From: Melieria omissa
Lineage: Eukaryota; Arthropoda; Insecta; Diptera; Ulidiidae
Reading direction: 5' to 3'
Assembly: GCA_963971225.1 (NCBI GenBank)
Contig: OZ020267.1
Coordinates: 1,736,001-1,800,000, forward strand
DNA length: 64,000 bases
The notes below the pieces were generated by a model, which saw only the letters and a list, made by a program, of their open reading frames with translations, was not told the DNA's origin and did no database searches. Both the position numbers and the translations under genes were made by a program. Of this stretch, positions 22,161 to 33,549 are shown piece by piece (positions within the stretch are counted from its first letter, which is position 1; every line of letters starts with the position of its first letter).

Positions 22161-25100
22161 ACCATCTTAGAATCGAAAATGCGGCGCCCATAAGTCAATG
22201 AGACGACAGCAATTCCAAACAATTGTCACGACTGCCGCACAATTACGCCCGACGACTGCCAGACGCCGCCACAAATGACCATTTAGCGCGACGACACCCT
22301 TTTGGGCGCGTGAAACGGTGCAGCGGCGACTGCAACTGCGCACCGCACCGGTAATAAATGTCGCCAGTGCAATTCCAATTAACAAAGTGCGTTCTAACAC
22401 TAACGGAATGACAAGCATTGGTCGCGCTCCGCAGATTCCCCACCGACGATCGGCGGCAGTGCAGCTGCAGCCGGACGTGTCTGTCCGTCGCTCGGCCCGC
22501 GTATAGAGTCATTAGTCGGGCTGCAATGCGCTCGCGGCCATTGACGGCGGCCGGCAACGACGAGCCTCCAATACTAATGAGCTGCGCGCAGCCGGCGGTG
22601 AATGAGTGCTGATCCTTTAATTACGAACGGAATGTGGCTACTCGCCGGCCAGCGCCTCGTGTAGACTCGGTAATGAGTGGCGGCGACTGCTTCGTGACTG
22701 TGTGTGCGTGTTATTGCTTCGTGAACGAGTGGGGTTTTCAATGTCATTGAAGAAACGAAAATAATTTTGTCATTATCCAAAAATACGAACGTGTAGAAAA
22801 ATCAATAAAAATATGATTTTTTGTTTGTTTGTTTAGGTGTATTGTTTTGATTACCTCCATTGCACGTTGTTGTTATTGTTGGAACTATTTTGTTGTTGTT
22901 GATGTTAAGGTTGGTGTTGTTGTTGCCTTTTTTTGGCACAGTTCACGGCAATTACTATGTATTTTTAGCCCAAACGAAGGCCAGTTTTGTTTACGTTGAA
23001 ATTGTTGCTAGTATACGTTTTCGGTTTGTTGCTTGTGTTTGTTTTGAAGGAGGTGGAAAATTTATTCGATCCCAAAATAAATTCATCAATGAATGAATCA
23101 GCGCACTTTTGCGCAAATGTTTAAATTTAATTTCAATTTTTTATTTCACTTTATTTCATTTTTATGTTTATTTTATTTTTTTTTTAATTTTTTTGCTGTG
23201 CTTTTGACACATTTCAAAAATTGTTTCCGTTGGCTCATTCATTACGCTTTAACGGCCCCGAGGGTAACAGTTGGGCATTGTTGTTTGTTGGCATCTGAGA
23301 TATAGCGGCATTTGTTGTTTGATAAAGACACTAAAAAATTTATAAAATTGCTATTAACTTATTTGATAACATGAATGACGCTTCATTTGTCTGATATTTG
23401 ATGGAAAAGTAGGGTTATCGTCAGTTCGATAAGACACTTTTGTCAACTAATAGAAAATCGGGGCTTCCCCGGTTGGTTACAAAATTATTTCAAACATTAC
23501 TGGACTTGTTTCAAAGGTACTTTTAATATTTATTCAGCAATAAAATTAACAATGAACAATTTCAGGAATCGTTGCAGCGATCTCTCAATGTCAGTCAATC
23601 AATATTGAATCAATTGTTATCAAAGCAAGTTGAGAGCACTTTAAGAAAGCCACGTGAGTTCTTTCAAGTTGTTATTGCAATCTATGAGAGCTAAACCCGG
23701 TAGGTGAATAAATCAATAAACAAGATAAAAAGAAATACTGACATAAAGTTATTTCCGAACGTTCAAGAGTCAGTCTTGGCATAAGTTTTTGTGCCTACTT
23801 CTACCTTGTAATGTCTTCTTCGGCATCTGCCCGCCGCTGACTTTGCCACCGCTTGATTGGTTCAATTTTGAAGCCGTTCGCCGCTCGTTACTGCGAATTC
23901 ACAGCGCTTCGTGCACAATTCGCCACCAAAGCAGAATTATTGCTGTGTTGTTTCTGTTCTAATGCACTTCTGCTGCAAAAAGCAACAATGATAAAACTCC
24001 ATAAATTTGTGCAGCAACTGTCCGAGCACTTTCGCTATTTGGGTTAAGCAAACAACAGCGCCGGCCAGTGACGTCCGCAGCGCCGTTGGAATTCCATTGT
24101 TCACTTTGCTTTGAACCATTTCGCATTTCGTTATAATTGCCCCAATTTTTCTTTTAATTTTGTTGTTAATATTTTTAGTTTTTGCTTTTTGTCTTTCAAG
24201 ACATTTCCGCAAACTCACTCAAGAAATAAAAAATACAAAATATTTGCCATTATTTTTGCATTGCTTCCTCTTCTACTTTTTGTGTTGTTGCTTTTCATCA
24301 AAAGTTGGCGCGTCACAGTTTATTGATTTTAATTTTTGTCATTGCATAATTGAGTGATCTACGGAATTTTGCGCTCAATTTTTCACTCGAGCGTTGTTAT
24401 TGTGCCGGTATAATTTTATTATCGATTGTTATTGCTGTGGTGTGGTATTTAAATTGATTTTCAATTTGCCTTGAATATATTTAGCCTCGACATTGTCGAC
24501 TATTCTGCTCGGCGTGTAGTGTTGCCAGTTGATGGGAAATTACAAACTTTTAGTGAGAAATGTTAGTTAGCCAGAATGCTTATGAAACAGTTGTTTGTCA
24601 CCTACTTCTCTTACCTTGCCCCCTCCTTTCAATTCGGTTAACTGTTTGTGCGTCGAGGGGAAAATTTGCTTTTAGCAATCTTATCGCTTCGACGCTGTAT
24701 GGGCAAATAAAACGCGATATCCCAACGGTGTTTCCAGTTTTATCTTATCGCCATTCACACCTATTGCTGATAAAACGGCCCAAATACGCCAACTAATCCA
24801 ACGAAAAAGGCGTCAATGACTAATAAAGGAATAAAGTGGTCAAATAAATTGCAAACGGGACACCAAAAACTACTCTTTGCACACCGTCAACAGGAGCGCA
24901 ATTCTTCATCAAGCAAGGAACATTAAATGCAAATGCCATAAATAATCGACAAATCGACATAAAGTCGTTGCATGAACAGTTCGCCGTTGGGCGAAATGCG
25001 CCGCTGTCGTGGCACTTCAATCAGCGCTCCGCATCGACCACCCAGCTGACACCGGCGTCCGCCCGCGCGCCAGTCCAACGCCGCCAGCCAAGAACAATGC

Positions 25101-26536
25101 GGAACGCTTTGGCCGTAAAAGCAGCGGCGGCAAAAATTGTGCGGAAATGTACTTTTTGGGCGCGTGTTGGCTGCTTTCAAGCGCGTTAATTGTCGGCTTC
25201 GGCCGGTTTTATGCGCAGACAACGGCAATAAAATGCAGCAACATGCAACAATTGTGCACACAGAGCACGAAGATTGAATGTGCGAGTAGGAACAGCGATG
25301 AGGTTTGGCCCATTTTTGCCAGCCAATAAAACTTTTGAAAGGAACATAAAACAAAGAATGGAATGGCGCGTTGCCGGAAGTGAATCAAACACAATTGTGG
25401 CCAGACGGAAAAGCGAAAAGAAATTCAAGGGTTAGATGAAAAGAGGAAATTTTTCCGAGTTTAATGAAGAGAATGACATCAAAGATTTTACTTTTGCAGA
25501 GCACAAAAATAATGAAGATAATTTGAAAATTTGCATATTCTGTCTTTTGTTTTTCTCGTTTAGAGGTTTTCGTTTGAGGACTGTTTGAAGGAATCGTAAA
25601 TGTAAATATACAGTTTGTCTATTAATCCTTACAGAATATGTAGTGGTATTCACGATATGTAGTTGCCAGTAGCGCCAAACTGTAAGCCGAAAGTTAGGTA
25701 GTAGACCAAAAAAATCAACTGTTTTCAATTAACAGGGTCCAAGCATCAGGAATCAGACGAAAGTAGTCTTCGAATTTAGAGACGCAAACATTCGTTTGGA
25801 AAATTTGCAATCAATACATTTTGTTAATGTTTGTTTGCCAATGAAGTAGCCACAGATGTTTAAATTTTGTTCTTGTGTATTTCAATGTAAAGTAAAATAG
25901 TCAAGTTTACACTCTGAAGGTGTTTTTCAATGCGACTTTTTTTAAATCTGAAGAAAAGTCACAAGTTTCCACATGATATTCGGACAGTTTCTCAATGGTT
26001 GTGTGTTCCAAAGTCACATCTCTGCCATTGACCCCAAACGTGACTTACGAAGAAGCAGAGATTCAATGAAACTCAAAATTTTTGAATCTTTTTACTTTTG
26101 GCCGAGGTGGAAATTTTCCTTGAAATTTGGACTCACCCTGCGCCAAGTTGTGAGTAGCTGAAGGCTTATTTGGTGCGGAAGCGGGGCTTGTCCTGTGCAA
26201 CTCAATCAACTCAGCTCCCACAATTTTATAATTAGCAGATAAACTTGTTAAAAAAATGTTGCAAACAACAACAACAACCACAAACATAAACAACGTTCCT
26301 GTTTGAACAAAAAAACAACCGCAAACCCACACACTCCGCCGCACTTATTTGCAGCATAATGTGTTATTAGTGGCAATTATTTGTTGTTGTTGTTGTTGTT
26401 GTTGTAATTAGCTGTTGCATGCGCATGACCAATGCGGCGAGTGTTGTTTGCTTCTGGCCAGCAACCGCAGCAAATTGCTGAAAATGATCGCCGATTAAAG
26501 TGTGGCAGCAACACGGACTAGACGAATACGATAAAT

Positions 26537-26567
<31 letters not shown>

Positions 26568-29250
26568 CGACTACTAACAACAAATGCACAAAACTCAACT
26601 ACAATGAAAATTGTGCAAACAACAACAGCAGCAACAAACGCCAAACCTCGACCGCAGTGCGTTCAAATAGGAAAATTTATGGAAATCAACAACAACAACA
26701 ATGCGGAAAGACCAAAAACCGCGTTGCCCATTCTCTGCCACATGCAACATGAACACAACAGTTTGTTCGCGTCGTCGTGTTGCACATGTGGCTGCATGCG
26801 CCGCGCGGCCAAGGTGACCAGCTGCAGCAACAAGAGTTGAATACCATTTGTCAGTCAGTCAGGCTTTGGCAATGTCGCGTTTTGTTGTCAGTTTTCGTCA
26901 CCTGGTCAGTCTGGCCGTGTCGCGCGGTCAAATTGCTGCCATCAGCAATTCGGCTTCTTCGACTCTAATTTGCCAGAAACGGGAAATTAAACAACTTTTC
27001 GTTTTAATTTGTTTTTGTTTTTTTTTCGTTTGATTTCTTCGTGTTTCATATTTGCTGCGGGATTTTTTTTGTTGCTTGCTTCGGTGCAACGTGAACTTGC
27101 ACTTGAATTGCCGCGCGCGTCGACTTTTGCTGCGCGTTGCAGTTTCTTGCCGCCATTGTTGTAGTTGTTGGTGCTGAATTTTACTATTGTTGGCAATGTT
27201 TGTTGTTATTGTTTCTGCTCGTTGCTGTCGCCTCGTGTGGCGCTTGAACGCGTCTTTTCCTCGCACGACGCATAGAAATTAATAACTCGAACGCCGATAA
27301 CTTCAACGTGGCCTCTGGAGCTTTTGTTGTTTTTATTGTTGTTGTTTGCTTGGCTTGACGCTCTGTCGCTTTGCGGTTGCGCCGATGTTGCTGCTGGTGT
27401 TGGTTAATTGTTAACGGAAGCTTCATTATGCAAATGCCAACGGTGTTGCAGCTTTTATTGTTGTTTTGTGTTTTTTTTAATGATTATTGAAATTTTTTTT
27501 ATTAATATTTTCATTTGCCAATAAATTTCCTTTCCTTTCGTGCGCGATAAAAAAAAGCATTTAACTTGAAGATTTTGTTGTGAAACACTTTCATTTCGCA
27601 ACAATGCTGCCAGCAACAACGCAACAATGTTGGCTTGGCGAGTGCAACGCCGATCACCGAGCGTGTATTTTGGCCTTTCAACCAACCAACTTGGCATTCA
27701 AAATATTCAACATGTCTGTTTGCTGTTTATATTTAAATTTCTGTCACACTGCGTGCACATTGCTCACTTTACTTCCAAATTTGTTTTTTGTTATTCGTCG
27801 AAAACATTTAGCAACTTTTTTGCCTCACCCTCGAAAATCTCGAAAAGCCATAACCATTTCCGTTGCGCTCTGGGCCTCTGTCCGGAGCATCTGCTGGCCG
27901 CATGTGTCCGACACAGTTGCCTTTTCGTGGAACCATAAACAAAGCGCCGCATTATTTCAAACTCTAGTTTCAGCGCCCAACTGCCAAGGTTACCAGGCTG
28001 CCCAATTATCGAGTAGAACCAGCAACGAATAAAAGCTTTTTAATTGGCTGTGTTGTTGTTGTCGTCAGGCAATTTGTTGCCAGCCAGTAGCTCAAATTTA
28101 CGACTAGAAGTGTGGAAACGACGGGTCAGTGTTGCTGCGAATGTGCGGGCGGAACAAAGCGATTGTCATAAATTCAAAATTAAATGTTTTGTTTCGAGTT
28201 GTTTTTCATTCTGAAATAAAAGAAATAAATTGCTCGTATGTTTTTATTTTCAAGAAATATTTGTTTTAATTTTTTGTCTTTATTTTATAAACCATTTTCC
28301 CACTTTGCTTTTCTCGAGTTTGCGTTAAAATTTTGGCGACTGTGAGTGCAGTTTGTGTGGTCGCCGAAATTCTCCACATTCCCAGTAAATCGTGTGAACA
28401 TTCTTGATTAGAAATCTCTGCATATGTGTGTGTGTATGTGACATCTAATCTATAGTGGAATTTCAGTTCACCTGCGCTGGAAATCTTATCTCTCGCGTTG
28501 GTTGTGTCTCTAAGGCGAAGTGTGTGATTTCTCAGCTAATTTAATTAACTTGAACGTTTCATTTCAATGAATTTTTTCTATTTTGTTTAATTGCTTTTGT
28601 AGCTTTTTATAATTTTTGCGCTGTGTCCAAGTGAACTTTGCTCATCACAACTGAGACTTTGTACCTGAGATTAGAATGTCGATAAGACTTTTGTTTCATA
28701 CTAAATTCAATCGAAAGCTTACGAAATTCCAAAAATGTTTGCTTATAAAAAAAGTTCACGTACCATTTGTTGCTCATGAATTGAATGAAGATCACTGCTT
28801 CAAATAACTTGTAATATGTTTGTCTTTAATTTCATGGAAAGCTTAGCTCAAAAGAACTCATTGCTTGCCGAACTCATTACTTGTGAGCGAAATAAATTCC
28901 AAAACTGCCATTTAAAAGAAAATTGCCGCAAAGCAGTGCGATCGATGTCAAAATCGTTGCTTCTCGCAGTGAGCTGCGCCACATTCAGATGTGTCTGGCG
29001 GCTGCACTCAAAGGCGGCCGGTTCGCCGAAGTCAGCGTTTCAACAGAAAATCAATTATTGTCAGAACACTCGTTGCCGCATTGGGGGAATTTTTCAAGAG
29101 CTCAGCTCAGCGCAACTTGTAGCCAACACTTTGTGGCTACAAACATTGCCGCCGGTTCAACAGTTCTGGCCGTTTGTTGCTTGCGGACACAATTTCTGAT
29201 TGCAGCAAAGTGTAAAAAGTCCATTTCAGTGTTGGGTTCTTGGGGTTTAA
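22160..29250. other. Intronic sequence without recognised genes
   Basis: GC-rich patches occur at 22160-22720 and 24960-25220, and open frames there run on both strands without family resemblance. Pure triplet runs include GTT at 26382-26404 and CAA at 26536-26569, with a further CAA-rich segment at 26250-26280. Frames such as 27580-28032 and 28816-29199 were read and matched nothing. No transposon ends were identified. Confidence 0.5.
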
Positions 29251-29256
29251 TGGCCA

Positions 29257-29396
29257 CAGTGGGGCGCGCAGGGGGGCGTTTTGGGTTCAAGCCTCCTTAA
29301 ACACAAAAATTGCTGGTAGAAAATATGGCTTCGAATGGTATTCGGCTCAAAAGTTGCACGCAAACCCCCCAAAATGAAATCCTGTGTGCGCCACTG
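29257..29396. mobile_element. 140-bp hAT-like MITE
   Basis: The left end reads CAGTGGGGCGCGCAGGGGGG and the right end, on the minus strand, reads CAGTGGCGCACACAGGATTT. Both are followed by a TTTTGGG run (29279 and, inverted, around 29378). Termini of the type CAGTGGCG..CAGG with subterminal G runs are typical of hAT (Tip100-group) MITEs. No clean 8-bp target duplication remains: AATGGCCA on the left against AACTTTAC on the right. No coding capacity. Confidence 0.55.
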
Positions 29397-29399
29397 AAC

Positions 29400-31260
29400 T
29401 TTACATCTTTAAGCCGGTTGAGCGCGTCAGTCATAAATACGAGTTGAATATTGATAGCGAACCTTCTACTATGCAAATTTACTATCGCCATGTTCAGTAA
29501 TGGATTGTTGTATGTGTCTCTGCCGTACATTGCACATAAAACAGTTTTTTTTATGAAGTTCGCCGAATGGCCAAGCAAAGCACTAAAAATCGCGCATAAT
29601 GAAATCGTAGAAAACAGCAAATTGTGTGAAAAGTATTGGAAAATGTTCTTGGCGGTTCTTGGAAAAGTGCCACAAATTACAAATACAGCAATTACAAGCG
29701 ACACAACAAGCGGCCGCGGCCGGCCAGAACCCAAACAGACACACAGCTCAACTAAAATGAAATCTCATTAAGAAGCCGAAGAATTTTAGTGTGCACGAAG
29801 AGATCGCAACAACAACAACAACAACAATGGTAATAATAATAATAATGACAGCAACAGCGAAAAAACTGGGTTAATTTCCACGCACGCTGCCCGCACCGCC
29901 ACAGCAGCACACTTCAAGTATGCGGCAACAACAATACAGACAACAAGAATGAGTGGAAGCGGTGCAAAACAAGTTGTAGCATTTCTTTTTGAATTATTTT
30001 ACAGTTCTCTGGCTGCTTTGGCCGTTGTTCTGGCGGCTGTTTTTGTTGCTGTGATATGTGGAGCACTTGTCGCAGCGCCGGGCCAGAGCGCGAGAGCATC
30101 GCTCAATGTTGCCGCAACATGTTGCACGAAACAATACTTGTTTCGCGTCGCCAGCAAACATTTGTCAGTTGTCAGCTATCAACTGTCAGGTGTCAGCTGT
30201 CATTCTGTGGCTGGTCGAAATAAGGTGACCGCTTCGTCCAGGAACTTTTGGCCTTCTCGACTGCCAGCAGGTTTTCGAGAGTCGCTCGCTGACAGCGCCG
30301 ACGATGTGCACCGGTTTGTACCGCAACGTTGGAAAACGCTGGCAACTGTGTACTTTTCCCAAAATGTAAATTGAGCTATAAAACTATTAACGGCGCATAA
30401 ATAAAAACATTTCATGCAACGTTGCTGACTGCTGGTTGTCCGCTTTGGCGCATTCGAACTGGTCGAGCGAGTGCGGCGATTTTTCATATTTGTTGCGTTC
30501 GCTTTGTGCGTGCAGTGTGGCAATGCTGCAGTGAGCCATGTGGCAAGGATGTGTTTCTTTATTTTCTGGTACAGTTTTCGACACTCGAAATGAATGCAAA
30601 ATTTGGTCGAAATCGCCGAAGTAAGACGCTGCAAGCCTGTTGCACGACGACCTTCATGCGCGCCAACAAAAACAAAAAAACCGAAAAATGTACGTAAATG
30701 GCAGATTTTTCCATCATGAGCGCCGACACATGAAATCAGCAATTCGAAAGTGAAAATAAAATCTGCTGGTTTGTTGCTGTTGTTGTTGTTATGGGTGCTT
30801 ATGCGCTTGTACGCCCGTGTTCGGTGTTGTTGCGCGGCTGCATTGTTGGCTGGCTGGCTGGCTGACGGGCTGCTCTGTCGTTCAAGTGCTGGTGGAAGAG
30901 TGTGTGGTAACGGCTTTTTACTTTTCTGCACAAACAGTCGCCAGCGATGGGACCGGTTAAGTAATGCTGCCTGCCACCATTTCGTTTGTTATTCAAGCCG
31001 AAAACACTTTTATTGGCACTCGCGGTGCGTAGCGACCGGAGCATTGACCCAGCACAAACAATTCAAAGGCAAAAGCGCCAAAGATGTGTTTTGCAATGCT
31101 GCAGCAAGCGCGATTGTCTGACGTTAAGTGAGTGTTTTACAAGGACAACAGTTGTCAGCGGCATTGAAGATGGAAATGCAACTTTGAAAGTGTTGTGAGG
31201 GTTGTTCAGTTCCGTGAAATGGGAGAAAGCAGTGAAAATTGTTGAATGAAATGCATGAGA
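29400..31260. other. Intronic sequence without recognised genes
   Basis: It contains CAA and TAA triplet runs at 29809-29847. The 243-codon minus-strand open frame at 30200-30931 starts without an ATG, is asparagine/serine-rich in its first part and resembles no family; it is treated as chance openness. The TGTCA cluster at 30163-30212 is listed separately. Confidence 0.45.
30163..30212 (+). promoter_or_regulatory. Homotypic cluster of TGTCA motifs
   Basis: Five TGTCA pentamers on the + strand occur within 50 bases (TTGTCAGTTGTCAG, then CTGTCAGGTGTCAG, then CTGTCATT). TGTCA is the core bound by TALE homeodomain proteins such as Homothorax/Meis. Clustering in a large intron would fit an enhancer, but a simple local duplication of TGTCAG is equally possible. 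Confidence 0.25.
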
Positions 31261-31318
31261 GGCAAAAAAAGTCACGTGGGTTCGAAGCCCAACGAAACTA
31301 TTGTTTCAAAAGTTGCCC

Positions 31319-31613
31319 AGCAGGAAGTGGTATCCAAAAGTTCGAGTCCTCTAAGGTGAAAAGGGTCTTAATTTGACTTGTATTACCTTACTTTGGTAAC
31401 GTTAATCGGTTCATGTCCTACTTGGATGAGGGATTAACCCATCGCCAATAGTCTTAGTGCCATCTGCCGAGCAAAAAGTGGTAAAAGTCCGAGTCCTCTA
31501 AGGTGAAAAGGGTCTTAATTTGACTTGTATTGCCTTACTTTGGTAACGTTAATGGGTTCATGTCCTACTTGGATGAGTGATTAGTCTATCGGCAGCAGTC
31601 TTAGTGCCGTTTA
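31319..31613 (+). repeat. Two-copy 147-bp tandem duplication
   Basis: GAGTCCTCTAAGGTGAAAAG occurs at 31344 and 31491. Both copies continue almost identically through GGGTCTTAATTTGACTTGTATT, TTACTTTGGTAACGTTAAT and TCCTACTTGGATGAG, and end in AGTCTTAGTGCC. The phrases TTCGAGTCC and, 60 bases upstream, GGGTTCGAAGCCC look like tRNA B boxes, so the unit may derive from a SINE. Confidence 0.8.
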
Positions 31614-31619
31614 AACGCT

Positions 31620-32990
31620 CAGCTGATGCTGGATAAAAGGTAAAGGTTGCTGGTTGGAGTCCGCGCTTGATGGGAAGGATTCAAACAACGTTATGCGTTC
31701 AGAACTTTAGGCCGTCGAGTCAATTGTAAGTCCGAAACCAAACAAAACTAAGAATTTTCAGTGACAGAAATGTGTCTACTGTCTGTAGGAAATTTTCTTC
31801 TAAACTAAAATTTTCTGCAATATTGCATTTTATTGCAATAAATAAATCTCAAAATGTTTGTCGGCGAAAAGTTGTTCCACTAGTTTTTGTATGGAGTACT
31901 TTTAAGTATTTTGGTCATGAATAACTTCCAACAAACTTCCCCCCTGACCGCACTGCACATAAAACAATTTAAAAAAAAAATCCATTCACAGCGAGCAGCC
32001 AAAAAATCAAACAACACACAGAAATTGTTTATTTTTTTTGTTGGCGTCATTGTGTTCGAACTCATTCAAATTGATTTTTTTGTTTGTCAAAACAGCAAAA
32101 GTAAACAAATTAGTGTTAACCAAAACAATAACAAGTTCACATTTTCGCATTTCGGCCAGTTTCCTTAAACAAGTCTCGGCGAACTTTAAGCGCGTTGGTA
32201 CACAAAAATTAATTAAAAGCATTTCTGTGTCGGGCGCAGTCACAACACGCAAGCGCCACTACGCCAACAAACAGCAACAACAACAACAACAACAACAATC
32301 GCACCAAATGTGCCAACATATTTGCCACTCGTGTCCGAACGGATAACGGGATAAACGATTTGCGGGCTGAATGGATGGCAAATAAATTTGAATTAATTTC
32401 GACAGCGCAATGGCCGAAAACAATTTTCGGCGCTGTAAACACACGAATCGCATGTAAAGCAAATTAAACGCAAACACAATCAAGAAAAAATTATAAAATC
32501 CAATTAAACAAATACTGCGCCCAACTGTAATAAAGCCCAGCTGCGCAACAACAACTTCAACAACAGCAATGCAGCAGTGAATCAACCGCAATTACGCACA
32601 CTGACCAAATAGTCAGTTGGCGAAATTATGAAAAGAGGCGGACGGACACGAACCGCGCGCTGGACTGCGGAAGCGTTTGGGCGCAGTTTCGGAAGTGCTT
32701 AAAAATGCACAAACAAACTTTTTATGAGCATAAATTACGATTTCTTTGTTGCGGTGGTGGAGGAGTCACGCTTTGAATGCAAGTCGTCAAAAGTTGTTTC
32801 GCTTTCTGTGCATGAGGGGAAAAAATAACAATGTTTAAAAATTGTTATTATGTAATGTGGGTAGGGTTGCCAAAGAGTTGAACGTAGTAATATGAATTTG
32901 TTGATATTTTTTTATGATTAAAATTTGAAAAATATCGTTTACAATAGATTAGTTGTTGTGGTTGGGGGTAATGATGCACTGAGACCAGTA
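31620..32990. other. Intronic sequence without recognised genes
   Basis: It includes a CAA run at 32274-32296, mirrored by cysteine/leucine-rich antisense frames. No coding or repeat structure was otherwise recognised. Confidence 0.5.
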
Positions 32991-32999
32991 GTGATCTAT

Positions 33000-33545
33000 T
33001 CTGCCCCCTATTACTAACCGTTAGAGTAGATCCCTGGATCCATTGACCTAATGGAGAGCGGAGGTGCGCAGAGGCTTAGGTGCGTGATGTCCTCTTCTAC
33101 AGGTCTATTGTGGCCTAGACATCGCTTTCTGCTTTACAGTGCCTTATTATATGTTCAGGAGTCTCTTCTGCTGGCTCACAGATCCTACAGACTTTTAATT
33201 GTTCTAAACCAATGTGTTTTTTCAGCCTGCAGTGCACCTTAGCTCGTCCTTCTTCAGTTTGAATCATGCTTTAGTCCCTTTCAGAATGATTTTCGGCTGC
33301 CTAAGACTCGAGACTTTCGACCAGTGGTACGGATTCCTGGTTCTTTCCTCGAATCTTAGTAACTGTGATAGGGTCTGTGTGCCCAGTCCAATGACCCGAG
33401 AAGGGCCGTAGCTGCAGTGACTATCAAAGCTGTTCGCCTACTCGTTCTCGTTTAGTCCTTTTGTTTCCTGGGACTCAGAATTTTGATGTGGTTGTGTGAG
33501 CCCTGTTTGTTCAATGCCTCTAGGAGATTATTGCTTTTATGGTTG
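33000..33545 (-). pseudogene. Remnant of LINE ORF2: RNase H end and C-terminal zinc-finger segment
   Basis: Read on the minus strand, successive frames recall the end of non-LTR retrotransposon ORF2. LLEALNKQGSHNHIKIL (about 33530-33480) resembles the RNase H segment. NPYHWSKVSSLRQPKI (about 33335-33290) resembles the WxxxxGCRQAK segment. Then comes KVHCRLKKHIGLEQLKVCRI (about 33240-33180), followed by a Cys-x2-Cys...His-x4-Cys pattern containing EETPEHIIRHC (to about 33130). This is the arrangement in R1/Jockey/I-type elements. Stops and frameshifts break the frame repeatedly and the 5' part is missing, so it is a dead 5'-truncated copy. Assignment to a clade is not possible by eye. Confidence 0.75.
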
Positions 33546-33549
33546 CTTG

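Noticed and set aside
30200..30931. 243-codon frame on the minus strand
   Set aside because: It has no ATG at its start, a low-complexity Asn/Ser/Arg composition and no family resemblance, and overlaps open frames on the other strand.
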